DNA of 64,000 nt, taken from Pseudofrankia coriaricola (lineage in GTDB: Bacteria > Actinomycetota > Actinomycetes > Frankiales > Frankiaceae). Below the pieces are notes generated by a model. That model searched no databases. It was not told the origin of the DNA and saw only the letters and a list, made by a program, of their open reading frames with translations. Positions 1-9,931 of the stretch are shown piece after piece (the stretch's first letter is position 1; each line of letters begins with the position of its first letter). The translations under genes and the position numbers were made by a program. Where the stretch lies: positions 1-64,000 of the forward strand of contig NZ_MBLO01000004.1 in NCBI RefSeq assembly GCF_001854805.1, written 5' to 3'.

Positions 1-107
1 CTGGGTGGCTGGTCATAAAGAGGCCGGATGATCAGCAGAAGGATCCCCGGTGGTCTGCGCCGTGCGCAACAGTAGGGAGACTCCGGCCCTGCTGGCGACG
101 TGCCGGG

Positions 108-148
108 GGTCTTCCCAGACCGGTGGTGGAGCGCGGTCCGGGAAGACC
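108..148. terminator. Hairpin terminator downstream of phosphoketolase
   Basis: Arms GGTCTTCCCAGACC (108-121) and GGTCCGGGAAGACC (135-148) pair with one mismatch around a 13-nt loop. The hairpin starts about 38 nt past the stop of the minus-strand phosphoketolase gene. No U-tract follows, as is common for actinobacterial hairpin terminators. Transcript ending is inferred from position and stability only. Confidence 0.7.
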
Positions 149-185
149 TCTGCGGTCGCGGCCTGGCCGGATGCCGGCGAATGGG

Positions 186-2618
186 TCAGCCGGCCGCTTG
201 CGGGCCGGGCCAGGTCCAGTCGCGCACCTCGGGCATGTCCTCGAAGTGCTCGGTGATGTAGGCCTGGTGGCGGGCGATCTGGCTTTCGCAGTGGGTGACC
301 AGCCGGTCGGTGCCGGGGTGCGTGGCGCGGGCGAACTCCACGGCGAGCTGGGCCAGGTGGTAGCGGCTGACGTTGTTGCGGACGACCATGTCGAACGGGG
401 TGGTCGTGGTTCCCTGTTCCATGAAGCCGCGGACGTGGAAACGGTGCGGATTCCTGCGGCCGTGTAGCAGCTGGTGGACCGCCCGGCTGTAGCCATGGAA
501 GCCGACGATGACGTCGGTGCTGTCGGTGAACAGCGCCCGGAACATCGGGGTGGAGAAGCCGTGCGGGTGCAGGTCCGGCCGCAGTAGCGCCATCAGGTCG
601 ATGACGTTGACGACGCGGACGGCGAGGCTGGGCACGAACCGGCGTAGCAGCTCTGCGGCCGCGAGGATCTCCATGGTGGGCACGTCACCGATGCCGACGA
701 GGACCACGTCCGGGTCCCGTTCCAGGCTGGTTTCCGTGCCCGCCCAGTCCCAGACCGAGCCGCCGCGCGCAGCGTGCTCGGCGGCCTCGTCGGCGGTCAG
801 GTATTGCAGGTGTGGCTGCTTGTCGGCGACGAGCAAGTTGACGTGGTTGTAGCTGCGGAGGCAGTGATCGGCCACGGACAGCAGGCTGTTGGCGTCCGGT
901 GGCAGCCAGACCCGCACCACCTCTGGGGACAGCGGCACGACGGTGTCGATGAGGCCGGGCCCCTGGTGGGAGAATCCGTTGTGGTCGTTGCGCCAGCAGG
1001 TGCTGGTCAGCAGCACGTTCAGGCTCGGTACCGGCTCCCGCCAGTCCAGCTTGGCGCCTTCCTGCAGCCATTTGGTGTGCTGGATGAGCATCGACGCCGA
1101 CACCATCGCGAACGCCTCGTAGGTGGCGAACAGGCCGTGCCGGCCGGTCAGCGTGTAGGCCTCGAGCCAGCCCTCACACAGGTGCTCGGACAGCACCTCC
1201 ATGACCCGGCCCTCTGGGGAGACCCTGTCGTCGAGCGGATCGATCGGCGCGACCAGGCAGCGGTCGGTCACCTCGAGGATGGCGCCGAGCCGGTTGCTGG
1301 TCAGCTCGTCCGGGCTGAACACCCGGAACGTCGTCGGGTTGTCCCGGTAGACGTCGCGTAGCAGCTCCCCGAGCGGGCGGGTCGTCTCATACGGATCACC
1401 GCCCCGACGCTCCGCGGCGATATCGAGCGCGTAGTTGCGCCAGTCCGGCACCGCCAGCGGGACAGTACGCCGGCCGCCGTTGGCGTAACTCGTCGCGCCG
1501 AGCCGCTTGTCGCCCGCTGGCGCGAGCGCCGCCAGTTCGGCGGCCAGTCGGCCGTCGGCGTCGAAGTGCTGCTCCGGCCGGTAGGACCGCAGCCAAGCCT
1601 CCAGCTGCGCGAGATGCGCCGCGTTGTCGAGCACGCCGGACAACGGCACCTGGTGGGCGCGGAACGTGCCCTCCACCGGCACCCCGTCGACCTCGGCCGG
1701 CCCCGTCCATCCCTTCGGGGTCCGCAACACGATCGCCGGCCACCGCGCGGCCTCGGTGACCTTGGCGCCGGGACGGCGCGCCTCCTCCTGGATCTGACGG
1801 ATCGACCGGTAGGCCCGGGCCAAGGCGGCGGCGAAGTCCCGATGTACTTGGTGGACGTCGCTGCCCTCCACCCAGAGCACCTCGTAGCCGTGACCGGTCA
1901 GATAGGCGGTCACGCCCTCCCGGCCTCGCCTGCCGAGCACCGTCGGGTTCGCGATCTTGTACTGGTTGAGGTTCAGAATCGGCAGAACGGCGCCATCCCG
2001 GCCCGGGTGCAGGAAGTCGATGCCCTTCCAACTCCCCTCCAGGGGGCCGGTCTCCGCCTCCCCGTCGCCAACGACCGCGGCCGCCAGCAGATCGGGATGA
2101 TCGAAGACCGCGCCGAACGCATGGACGAGCGCGTAGCCGAGCTCACCGCCCTCATGGATCGAGCCGGGGGTCGGCACACTGACATGGCTAGGGATCCCAC
2201 CCGGCGTGGAGAACTGCGCGACCAGCCGCGTGAGCCCAGCCAGGTCCTGCGAGACCCGCGGATAGATCTCCGAGTAGGTGCCCTCCAGGTAGGTGTTCGC
2301 GACCAGCGCCGGGCCGCCGTGCCCCGGACCCGCCACGTACAGCACGTCCTGGCCCGTCAACTGGACAAGCCGGTTGAGGTGCACGTACACCAGGTTCAGC
2401 GCCGGCGAGGTGCCCCAGTGGCCCAGCAGCCGCGGCTTGACGTGCTCCCGTGCCAGCGGCTCGCGCAGCAGCGGGTTCGCCCGCAGGTAGATCTGGGCGA
2501 CGGTCAGATAGTTCGCCGCCTCCCAGTAGGCGACCAGCCGGTCAAGCTCGCCGTCCTGCTGACCGGGTATCAGGCGGTCTAGCGGTTCGATGCCCAAGGT
2601 GTTCACACTGGCGGTCAC
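186..2618 (-). CDS. xfp: Xylulose-5-phosphate/fructose-6-phosphate phosphoketolase
   Basis: This cytosolic thiamine-diphosphate enzyme cleaves xylulose 5-phosphate and/or fructose 6-phosphate with phosphate to acetyl phosphate plus an aldose phosphate. The 810-residue length is normal for the family. Visible hallmarks are GPGHGGP near residue 100, the ThDP-site stretch GDGEAETGP near 185, and NDHNGFSHQGPG in the second half. I chose the GTG at 2618 because GGGAGG lies 9 nt upstream and because the degraded second copy at 9.7-9.9 kb keeps the same GTG and Shine-Dalgarno. An in-frame ATG 17 codons upstream lacks that support. It stands alone, with a hairpin after the stop. Substrate preference cannot be read from sequence. 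Confidence 0.96.
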   Translation of the reverse strand: MTASVNTLGIEPLDRLIPGQQDGELDRLVAYWEAANYLTVAQIYLRANPLLREPLAREHVKPRLLGHWGTSPALNLVYVHLNRLVQLTGQDVLYVAGPGHGGPALVANTYLEGTYSEIYPRVSQDLAGLTRLVAQFSTPGGIPSHVSVPTPGSIHEGGELGYALVHAFGAVFDHPDLLAAAVVGDGEAETGPLEGSWKGIDFLHPGRDGAVLPILNLNQYKIANPTVLGRRGREGVTAYLTGHGYEVLWVEGSDVHQVHRDFAAALARAYRSIRQIQEEARRPGAKVTEAARWPAIVLRTPKGWTGPAEVDGVPVEGTFRAHQVPLSGVLDNAAHLAQLEAWLRSYRPEQHFDADGRLAAELAALAPAGDKRLGATSYANGGRRTVPLAVPDWRNYALDIAAERRGGDPYETTRPLGELLRDVYRDNPTTFRVFSPDELTSNRLGAILEVTDRCLVAPIDPLDDRVSPEGRVMEVLSEHLCEGWLEAYTLTGRHGLFATYEAFAMVSASMLIQHTKWLQEGAKLDWREPVPSLNVLLTSTCWRNDHNGFSHQGPGLIDTVVPLSPEVVRVWLPPDANSLLSVADHCLRSYNHVNLLVADKQPHLQYLTADEAAEHAARGGSVWDWAGTETSLERDPDVVLVGIGDVPTMEILAAAELLRRFVPSLAVRVVNVIDLMALLRPDLHPHGFSTPMFRALFTDSTDVIVGFHGYSRAVHQLLHGRRNPHRFHVRGFMEQGTTTTPFDMVVRNNVSRYHLAQLAVEFARATHPGTDRLVTHCESQIARHQAYITEHFEDMPEVRDWTWPGPQAAG

Positions 2619-3670
2619 GGTGCGATGCCTCCCGTTGTCCTTGTCCGCGCTGGGTGCGTCGGCTCCCAAATCGGTGATGTCCTCGATCGCGGGCCAGTGG
2701 CCTCGGTGAGGTCGCCGCCAGGTAGGCCAGCGCTATCGGCTGTTCACGGCCGGTGGGAACGGATGCTGGCCTCGCCAGCGTGACACTCGCGACGCCCCAT
2801 GTACGGGCCGCCGCGCCCGGTGGCATCGGTCAGCTCCGTCGCCTCGGCCGGCCGTACCCGGGCACGCATCAGCCTTGTTCTCCCCGACGTCGGCCACCGT
2901 CGTCCGGTTCAGGTGACCCGATGCCACGTCGTATCCCCAGCGGAAAGCAGGATCCCATGGGCCTGACCGACTACTCCCCACCAGAGTCCGCCGACCGCCT
3001 TCCGTCCAGAGTCGGCGGAGCCTCCATGTGTCCGACCTCACCCGCCACCGTGGCCGACGGGCCCGTCCCATCCCATTCCATCGCCGACGGCGGCGCCGAG
3101 AACCGGCCTAGACGTCTGCTGGACACAGTCCGAACGACCCACTGGATCGCCATCTCAAGGCACTCATCATGAGCACCCTCGACACCACGATGACTACCAG
3201 GCCATGCGCGCAGGGAGATGGCACGCCCGGGAACAGGAGGTGGTGGGCATGCAAACGACATGCCAGGCCAGCTCAGACTCCGCCAGCCGGCCCACTCGGG
3301 ACGAGGTGTCAGGCGGCATACCGGCTACCGGCCGGTGGAGACCGTTCCTCGACCACCGGCGCCATCGTGCCGTCAGCCCGCGTGACAACGCACCCTCCGG
3401 CGTCCTGGCCGGCACCGCCGGCGTGGTCGGCGCCGACCCGCGGGTGGCCGCGGTCATGACCACTCCCGTCCTGGCACGTCTCGTCGGCGCGGGGATCGAC
3501 GGGACCCCGCGGAACCGGCACGCAGGCCAGAGGCAATCAAGCGATCGCCCAGCCTTCGGTGGTCATACTCAACGCCGGGCCAGTAAGACTGCGCCAGGCA
3601 GGATGTTGGTCCCGGCGGCGCGGTACGCGCGGCGGTGGCCGACGGCCCCATTTCGAGCGACGGTAATTCC
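2619..3670. other. 1-kb stretch without a convincing gene
   Basis: This lies between the divergent phosphoketolase and universal stress protein genes and should hold both promoters. Several 70-150 codon frames are open on both strands, but none shows a recognisable domain. One plus-strand stretch near 3440-3480 reads VMTTPVLARLVGAG, which faintly resembles a CBS-domain edge. That similarity is too short to call, and the area may be decayed coding sequence. Confidence 0.4.
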
Positions 3671-4177
3671 ATGGTGAGCTATGACGAAAAGATGAGCGGA
3701 AACCAGCTACTGGACCGCGCGACTGGCAGGACGAGCGAAGCGCTCTCGACCGTCAGCGGGACGCGGATAGTGGTCGGCGTCGACGGATCCTTGGCATCCG
3801 CGGCCGCCCTGCGATGGGCAGCCACCGAGGCGCGGCGCCGGGGGGCACAGCTGTCCGTCGTCGTTGCCTATCGGCATGACATCACCTTGCAGCCACCAGT
3901 TGGCAGCGACGCCTGGCACGCCGCTACCCAAGCCCTTGACCGTGCCCTACGCGCCGCTGGCGTGGACCCCGAATCGGTCGAGGCACATCTCGTCGACGGA
4001 TCACCCGCCACCTGCCTGGCCGCCGTGGCTCATCGCGCGGACCTGCTCGTCATCGGCCACCAGGAGCACGGCCCGCTGAGCCGGACCCTGCTCGGCGCCT
4101 TGAACACCGACCGCGAGCCGGCCTTCCGCTGCCCGGTGGTCGTCGTCCCACCTGGGTGCGAGCCACAGGCCGAATGA
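3671..4177 (+). CDS. Universal stress protein (UspA family)
   Basis: A single Usp domain fills this 168-residue protein, close to the usual 140-160. The beta1 motif IVVGVDGS lies near residue 32, and the C-terminal block ends in RCPVVVVPPG. The nucleotide-binding stretch is degenerate: family members read GSxGxGxxxxLLLGSVS, whereas this one reads GHQEHGPLSRTLLGALN, so ATP binding is uncertain. The ATG at 3671 is preferred; ATGs at 3635 and 3692 are in frame and no site has a strong Shine-Dalgarno. The neighbours (phosphoketolase, dehydrogenase, PEPCK) suggest a redox or low-oxygen carbon-metabolism setting, which is inference. Confidence 0.85.
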   Translation: MVSYDEKMSGNQLLDRATGRTSEALSTVSGTRIVVGVDGSLASAAALRWAATEARRRGAQLSVVVAYRHDITLQPPVGSDAWHAATQALDRALRAAGVDPESVEAHLVDGSPATCLAAVAHRADLLVIGHQEHGPLSRTLLGALNTDREPAFRCPVVVVPPGCEPQAE

Positions 4178-4227
4178 CGAGACGCTTCCGATTCGATAGG
4201 CGGCAGGCCACGCGTTCGAGATTGGCC

Positions 4228-5199
4228 TCATTCCGGCGGCCGGACTGTGATCACGACGTTGCCGGTCTTCTGGCCCGACTCGACGTACTGGTAGGCCTTC
4301 ACGATCTGCTCCAGTGGGTACTCACGGTCGACAAGTGGCCGGAACTGTCCCGAGGCGAGCAGATCCCCGATGTACTCAACCATCGCTCTGTCGATCACCG
4401 GAAAGGGGAACACCACCTTCCTGCCGCGCAGCAGCAAGGTGAACATCGCCAGTACCGGGTTCTGCGCGAACCGGCCGAGCTCGGTCGAGGAGTACACCCC
4501 TCCGGGGCCGAGCAGTCGCCGGCACCGGCCGAACGAGCTCTTGCCGACCGCGTCGAGGACCGCCTCGTAGACGTGCTCGTCCCGCGTGAAGTCCTGTGTG
4601 GTGTAGTCGATGACGCGGTCGGCGCCCAGCCCTCGCACCAGGTCGACGCCATCCGGACCGCATACCGCGGTCACCTGAGCACCCAGGCACTTCAGCAGCT
4701 GAACCGCCGCCGAACCGATGGCCCCGGTCGCCCCGTTCACCAGGACCTGCGTTCCGTCTCGGACCGAGATCCTGCGGATGAACGACAGGGCGTAGTGCGC
4801 GCCCTCCGTGGCGGCAGCGGCCCGCCCGAAGGCGACCCCTGCCGGCACCCGTGCAAGTGGGCCGTCGGCGCGGACGGCCAGGTACTCCGCGTGGGCGCCG
4901 AAGGGACCCTCGTTGTAGCCGAAGACCCGGTCCCCGATCCGGAAGGCGGTGACGTCGGTGCCGACCGCCTCGACGACCCCGGCGAACTCGTTCCCGAGGA
5001 TCGTGGCCTTCGGCCGGATGAGCCCCGCGGCGAACCGGATCACGAACGGTCTGGCAGCCCGGTAGCCGCAGTCGGTGCGGTTCACCGTCGCCGCGTACAC
5101 CCTGACCAGCACCTCACCGACACCCGCCGTAGGCCGGTCGATCTCCTGGAGCCCTACGACCTCCGGCGGGCCGTACCTGGCATGCACCGCTGCCCTCAT
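4228..5199 (-). CDS. Zinc-independent MDR dehydrogenase (quinone-oxidoreductase type)
   Basis: The 323-residue protein belongs to the medium-chain dehydrogenase/reductase superfamily, which reduces quinones, enones or aldehydes with NAD(P)H in the cytosol. The N-terminal GroES-like half contains GNEFAGVVEAVG, where zinc enzymes have GHE, so catalytic zinc is unlikely. The Rossmann motif VNGATGAIGSAAVQLL follows near residue 150. I chose the ATG at 5199 because GAGAGGGG precedes it by about 13 nt and the fold starts there (MRAAVHARYG). The frame stays open upstream but is not family-like. It converges on the stress-protein gene with a 50-nt gap. Substrate unknown. Confidence 0.88.
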   Translation of the reverse strand: MRAAVHARYGPPEVVGLQEIDRPTAGVGEVLVRVYAATVNRTDCGYRAARPFVIRFAAGLIRPKATILGNEFAGVVEAVGTDVTAFRIGDRVFGYNEGPFGAHAEYLAVRADGPLARVPAGVAFGRAAAATEGAHYALSFIRRISVRDGTQVLVNGATGAIGSAAVQLLKCLGAQVTAVCGPDGVDLVRGLGADRVIDYTTQDFTRDEHVYEAVLDAVGKSSFGRCRRLLGPGGVYSSTELGRFAQNPVLAMFTLLLRGRKVVFPFPVIDRAMVEYIGDLLASGQFRPLVDREYPLEQIVKAYQYVESGQKTGNVVITVRPPE

Positions 5200-6067
5200 C
5201 CGCTGCCGACCCCTCTCGCACGCCCATCGTGACCTGCGGACGTCATGTGGATGATGCTCACGACCTCGATGGTGATGGTCCACGACGTCACTGGCATGAC
5301 CCATAGGGACGAAACCCACAGGGACGAATTCCTGGCGCAGGCGGGGCACGGTCCACCTCGCCGGCCGGACGTAGGTCTCGGTCGCCGGGCACAGGCTCAG
5401 CCGACGCAGGCCGGCGGGCGCGCCGAATCCATTCTCGCAGGTTGTCCTCGGGCTCCGTTGCATCGAGCGGGTCCGAGACATGGGGGCAGGTTGGTTGCCC
5501 GATCAGATGGCCAAAGCGGCGCTGACGCCCCCATCGTATGGGCGTCACCGCCGCTCGGACTAGCGGCAGACTCCAGTGGACTCCGGCATGCGTACAGCCG
5601 GCAGGTGTAGCCGTAGTGACTGGTCAGGACTCTCCGGCAGGGCGGGTCGGATTCGTGTGGCGTTTTTGGCGGCCGAGTCGAGGCGATGGATGTCATCGAC
5701 GTTTGTCCGCCCGGCCGGTGTCCGACGGGTCGCTGCGACGTCCGCGCAGCTGGGTCTGCATCAGGTCGACCGCCTAGTACATCGTTTTCGCGGTTGCGCG
5801 AGCCTGAAAATGGCGGCCGTCAACGTCGATGCCAGCTTCCGCGACAGCCGTGCATTCGGAAACGGTCCGGAAAGATAGCCGTTACACCACTGGTGGATGT
5901 CTGCCTCGTCCTTGACGATGTCAAAGGTAGGGCCGGGGGGCCAAACGGTGTCCTGTGCCGGGTCCGAAGGACCCATGCGGTTCGTGCATTCGGTCGGACG
6001 CGGCGCCCTGGCATCCGCTGCTGTACTGATCGTATTGGAACGAGCACGGGATGCTAGGGAGCGCGCC
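5200..6067. other. Divergent intergenic region with a tandem 15-nt repeat
   Basis: No credible gene lies between the divergent dehydrogenase and PEPCK genes. About 100 nt upstream of the dehydrogenase start, two adjacent 15-nt units begin at 5301 and 5316 (CCATAGGGACGAAAC and CCACAGGGACGAATT), sharing the core AGGGACGAA. Their spacing of one and a half helical turns could suit a tandem-binding regulator. The rest looks non-coding. Confidence 0.45.
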
Positions 6068-7990
6068 ATGGAACGGCAGCCGACAGCTCACGCCGGTCTG
6101 ATCTCATGGGTGGCGGAGGTGGCAGCTCTTACCCAGCCGGAGCGGATTGTCTGGTGTGACGGTTCCGCGGAAGAATGGACAAGACTGACCGACGAGTTGG
6201 TTGCGGCCAGGACGCTTGTCCGGCTCAACCCCGGGCTGCGGCCGAACAGTTTCCTTGCCCGGTCGCACCCGTCGGACGTCGCCCGGGTTGAGGACCGTAC
6301 GTTCATCTGCTCGCGCTCGCCGGATGACGCCGGGCCGACGAACAACTGGGCCGACCCGGACGAGATGCGGGCGAACCTGCGCGGCCTGTTCGCCGGGGCG
6401 ATGCGGGGACGGACGATGTATGTCGTTCCGTTCTCGATGGGTCCGCTCCGCTCACCCATCTCCCAGCTGGGTGTGCAGATTACCGACTCGCCCTACGTCG
6501 TCGTGTCCATGCGGATCATGACCCGGATGGGCGATGGGGCACTCGACCTGATCGGCGCCGACGGCGACTTCGTCAAGGCGCTGCACAGCGTCGGCGCCCC
6601 GCTGCGGCCCGGCCAGCCGGACGTGGCCTGGCCCTGCAGCGACACGAAATACATCGCGCATTTCCCGGAGACCCACGAGATCATCTCGTTCGGGTCCGGC
6701 TACGGCGGCAACGCGCTGCTGGGCAAGAAGTGCTTCGCGCTGCGCATCGCCTCCGCGATGGCCCGTGACGAAGGTTGGATGGCCGAGCACATGCTCATCC
6801 TGAAGCTGACCAACCCTGCCGGCGAGGCGCGGCACATCACCGCCGCCTTCCCGTCCGCCTGTGGCAAGACCAACCTCGCGATGCTCGTTCCGACGATCCC
6901 TGGCTGGACCGTGGAGACGGTCGGGGACGACATCGCGTGGATGCGGTTCAACGCGGCCGGTGAATTGCGCGCCATCAACCCGGAGAACGGCTTCTTCGGG
7001 GTGGCTCCCGGCACCGGCCCGACCACGAACCCGAACGCCGTCGCCACGCTGCAGGCCAACTGCATCTTCACCAACGTGGCGCTGACCGACGACGGTGACG
7101 TGTGGTGGGAAGGCCTGACCGACCAGCCCCCGGCGCACGCCATCGACTGGAAGGGCAACGACTGGACGCCCCAGTCGGGCACCCTGTCCTCGCATCCGAA
7201 CGCCAGGTTCACCGCACCGGCGTCGCAATGCCCGGCCATCGCCGACGAGTGGGAGGACCCGGCCGGGGTGAAGATCGATGCCATCCTGTTCGGCGGGCGC
7301 CGCGCATCCGTGATCCCGCTGGTCACCGAGGCACGCGACTGGGCGCACGGCGTGTTCATGGGCGCGACCGTCTCGTCGGAGACGACCGCCGCCGCCACCG
7401 GAGCGGTCGGACAGCTACGCCGTGACCCCTTCGCCATGCTGCCGTTCTGCGACTACAACATGGCTGACTACTGGGCCCACTGGCTTGACGTCGGACGGAC
7501 CGCGGGCGCGACGCTGCCGAAGATCTTCTATGTCAACTGGTTCCGCAAGGCCGCCGACGGCCGCTGGCTGTGGCCCGGCTACGGCGAGAACAGCCGCGTG
7601 CTGGCGTGGGTCTTCGGCCGTACCGCCGGCACCGCCCGCGCCGTCGACTCCCCGATCGGATATCTGCCGTCCCCGGACGCGCTCGATCTCGTCGGCCTCG
7701 GCCTTACCGCCGATGACGTCGCGGACCTACTTGCGGTCGATATCGACGAGTGGCTGACCGAAGCAGATTCCATCGCCAAGCACTTCGTACGCTTCGACCG
7801 GCTCCCCGTCGAGCTGCACGGGCAACTCCACGCGCTGCGCACGCGCCTGGCGTGCGCCGACCACGGAAACGCCGCTGTGCCGCGCACCCGCCCAGCCGGC
7901 CGTCGTACCCCGGCGACCATGTCCATCGCACCACAGTCCGGCGCGCGCCCGGCCGCCGCAGCCTCCACCCGGGCGGTAGGCGGATCGTGA
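6068..7990 (+). CDS. pckG: Phosphoenolpyruvate carboxykinase, GTP type
   Basis: This cytosolic enzyme interconverts oxaloacetate plus GTP with phosphoenolpyruvate, the first committed step of gluconeogenesis. The kinase-1 P-loop [12 protein letters not shown] is near residue 260, the nucleotide-binding [10 protein letters not shown] near 310, and [14 protein letters not shown] near 420, all intact. The ATG at 6068 is preceded by AGGGAG; more upstream starts in the same frame give an unrelated leader. At 640 residues it carries a roughly 35-residue Ala/Pro/Arg-rich tail absent from typical ~605-residue members. The last codons lie inside a perfect palindrome, and a putative dicarboxylate/amino-acid exchanger follows 33 nt later, so the two are probably co-transcribed. 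Confidence 0.97.
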   Translation: MERQPTAHAGLISWVAEVAALTQPERIVWCDGSAEEWTRLTDELVAARTLVRLNPGLRPNSFLARSHPSDVARVEDRTFICSRSPDDAGPTNNWADPDEMRANLRGLFAGAMRGRTMYVVPFSMGPLRSPISQLGVQITDSPYVVVSMRIMTRMGDGALDLIGADGDFVKALHSVGAPLRPGQPDVAWPCSDTKYIAHFPETHEIISFGSGYGGNALLGKKCFALRIASAMARDEGWMAEHMLILKLTNPAGEARHITAAFPSACGKTNLAMLVPTIPGWTVETVGDDIAWMRFNAAGELRAINPENGFFGVAPGTGPTTNPNAVATLQANCIFTNVALTDDGDVWWEGLTDQPPAHAIDWKGNDWTPQSGTLSSHPNARFTAPASQCPAIADEWEDPAGVKIDAILFGGRRASVIPLVTEARDWAHGVFMGATVSSETTAAATGAVGQLRRDPFAMLPFCDYNMADYWAHWLDVGRTAGATLPKIFYVNWFRKAADGRWLWPGYGENSRVLAWVFGRTAGTARAVDSPIGYLPSPDALDLVGLGLTADDVADLLAVDIDEWLTEADSIAKHFVRFDRLPVELHGQLHALRTRLACADHGNAAVPRTRPAGRRTPATMSIAPQSGARPAAAASTRAVGGS

Positions 7991-8003
7991 CGATCCGCCT
8001 ACC
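7975..8003. repeat. Perfect 14+1+14 palindrome spanning the pckG stop codon
   Basis: GGTAGGCGGATCGT (7975-7988) and ACGATCCGCCTACC (7990-8003) are exact reverse complements separated by one base. The dyad covers the last pckG codons and the stop, and ends 5 nt before the AGGAGG of the next gene. As RNA it would form a long stem against the next ribosome binding site. As DNA it could be an operator. Function is inferred. Confidence 0.85.
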
Positions 8004-8023
8004 GTCCTAGGAGGAGTGCCGCG

Positions 8024-9622
8024 ATGGTCGTCGACGTCCTCGCCGACAACCCGCTGCTGGTCCTGTTCATCGTCGCGGCCGGCGGCTACTGGATCGGCCG
8101 GATCCGCGTCGGCGGGTTCGGCCTCGGAGTTGCCGGCGTGCTGTTCACCGGCATCGCCGTCGGCGCGGTCGACCGGCGACTCAGCCTGCCTGACATCGTC
8201 TACCAGTTCGGTCTCGCCCTGTTCGTCTACACGATGGGCCTCGCCGCCGGTCCCGGTTTCGCGTCCTCGCTGCGCCGGACCGGCCTGCGCTGGAACGCCC
8301 TCGCACTAGGCGCCATCGCCGCGGGAGCCGGGATCGTCGCGGTCGTCGCCGAGGCGCTGCATTTCGGCGCCGCCAAGGGTGCCGGCTTCTTCACCGGCGC
8401 ACTCACCAACACCCCGGCGCTCGCCGCCGTCGTGGAGAAGCTCCAGGGCACCCCGGACGCGAACCTGCCGGTCGTCGCCTACTCGCTCGCCTACCCGGCG
8501 AGCGTCATCTCCAGCATGGTCGCCATCAGCGTGCTGCAACGGCGCTGGCGCGTCGACTACTCCGCGGACGCGACCGCAGCCGGGATCGCCGCAGAACAGA
8601 TCGTCAACGCCACCGCCGAGGTCGAGCACCCGCTGAGCGTCTCCGAGGTCATCCTCGCCTCGGCCGGGCACACCCTCATCGGACGCGTCCGCCACGACGA
8701 GCGGCTCGCCGTGGCCGAGCCGGGCTTGCAACTACACCCGGGCGACCAGGTGACCGTCATCGGCACGCGGGACGCGATCGCCGACGCCACCAGAATCCTC
8801 GGGCATCCCGTACCCGACCGCCTCGACGCGGACCGTTCCCGCCTGGACTTCCGCCGCATCTTCGTTTCCGATCCGACGCTGGTCGGGCGTCGAATCGGCG
8901 ACTTGGACCTGACCGGCCGTTTCGGCGCCCTCATCACCCGGGTGCGCCGCGGCGACACCGACCTGCTCGCCGATGACGCCACGGTCCTCGAACTGGGCGA
9001 CCGGGTGCGCGTGGTCGCGCCCCCCGAACGGATGGGCGAGGTCAGCCGCTATTTCGGCGACTCCTACCGACAGCTCGGCGGCGTCAACATCGCCTCACTG
9101 TCCGTCGGTATGGGTATCGGCCTGCTCGTCGGGGCGATCAGCGTTCCGCTGCCCGGCGGCGGCCATTTCAGCCTCGGCTCGGCCGGCGGACCCCTCGTCG
9201 TCGGCCTCCTGGCCGGCGCGCGCCGCCGCAGCGGCCCGTTTGTCTGGCAGCTCCCCGCCGGCGTCAACCTCTCCCTGCGTCAGATGGGCCTCGTGCTCTT
9301 CCTCGCCGGGATCGGCACCCGCGCCGGCCGGTCGTTCGCCTCGACCATCACGACCGCGGGCGGATGGGCGCTGGTCGCGCTCGGATTCGGACTATGTATG
9401 ACCCTAGCGTTCGGTGTCCTCACCATCGGCCACAAGCTGCTGAGGATGCCCATGGGAGTGACAACCGGCGTACTCGGCGGCCTGTGCACCCAGCCCGCCA
9501 CACTCGTGTTCGCCAGCGAACAAGCCGGTAACGACACACCCGAACTCGGCTACGCCACCGTCTTCCCGGCCGCCATGCTGCTGAAAATCCTGCTCGCGCA
9601 GATCCTCCTCGCGGTGCTTTGA
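8024..9622 (+). CDS. AspT-type antiporter with internal TrkA_C/RCK domains
   Basis: The 532-residue inner-membrane protein has the layout of the aspartate:alanine exchanger family: about five transmembrane helices, a cytoplasmic pair of TrkA_C-like domains (roughly residues 200-350, with HPGDQVTVIG and ELGDRVRVVAPPERMGEVS), then five more helices. The two membrane halves carry the related motifs FTGALTNTPALAAV and GVLGGLCTQPATLVFA, the duplicated signature of the family. The start at 8024 is set by AGGAGG nine bases upstream. Being 33 nt behind pckG suggests it moves a C4 dicarboxylate or amino acid tied to gluconeogenesis. The true substrate pair is unknown. Confidence 0.88.
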   Translation: MVVDVLADNPLLVLFIVAAGGYWIGRIRVGGFGLGVAGVLFTGIAVGAVDRRLSLPDIVYQFGLALFVYTMGLAAGPGFASSLRRTGLRWNALALGAIAAGAGIVAVVAEALHFGAAKGAGFFTGALTNTPALAAVVEKLQGTPDANLPVVAYSLAYPASVISSMVAISVLQRRWRVDYSADATAAGIAAEQIVNATAEVEHPLSVSEVILASAGHTLIGRVRHDERLAVAEPGLQLHPGDQVTVIGTRDAIADATRILGHPVPDRLDADRSRLDFRRIFVSDPTLVGRRIGDLDLTGRFGALITRVRRGDTDLLADDATVLELGDRVRVVAPPERMGEVSRYFGDSYRQLGGVNIASLSVGMGIGLLVGAISVPLPGGGHFSLGSAGGPLVVGLLAGARRRSGPFVWQLPAGVNLSLRQMGLVLFLAGIGTRAGRSFASTITTAGGWALVALGFGLCMTLAFGVLTIGHKLLRMPMGVTTGVLGGLCTQPATLVFASEQAGNDTPELGYATVFPAAMLLKILLAQILLAVL

Positions 9623-9724
9623 AGTCCAGACTCGCCACACCGCCCATCGGCGGCCGCTCCGCCGCCTCGAAACCTCGTCCCACGCGGCCGATCCGGCGGG
9701 TTCCCCAAAATAGCCTTCGAAGAG

Positions 9725-9931
9725 GTGCCCCAGTGGCCCACAGCCGCAGCTTGATGTGCGCAGGCTCCAACGGATCCCGCAGCAGCGGGTTCGCCCGCAG
9801 GTAGATCTGGGCGGCCGTCAGGTAGTTGGCGGCATCCAGTACTTGATCAGTTGATCCAGCGTCGTATCGTCCAGGTCCGGCGCTAGCCCGTCCAAGTTTT
9901 CGGCGTTTTCCACGCTCGCGGTGGCGGTCAC
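9725..9931 (-). pseudogene. Decayed 5' end of a second phosphoketolase gene
   Basis: The minus strand keeps a GTG start with GGGAGG upstream, as in the intact gene, then reads VTATASVENAENLDGL, LDQLIKYW, AANYLTAAQIYLRANPLLRD and HIKLRL, then GHWGTS. These pieces match the first ~85 residues of the intact phosphoketolase at 0.2-2.6 kb but lie in shifting frames. One base is lost after IKYW and the frame slips again after KLRL. Nothing phosphoketolase-like remains downstream, where the convergent exchanger gene ends. It is therefore a truncated, doubly frameshifted paralogue. Confidence 0.85.

Noticed and set aside
2670-3060. Possible extension of the phosphoketolase duplication into the upstream regions (shared GTGTCCGACCTCACCC near 3027 and 10368)
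   Set aside because: Only one 16-nt match stands out; flanking DNA does not align convincingly by eye, so I did not extend the duplicated segment.
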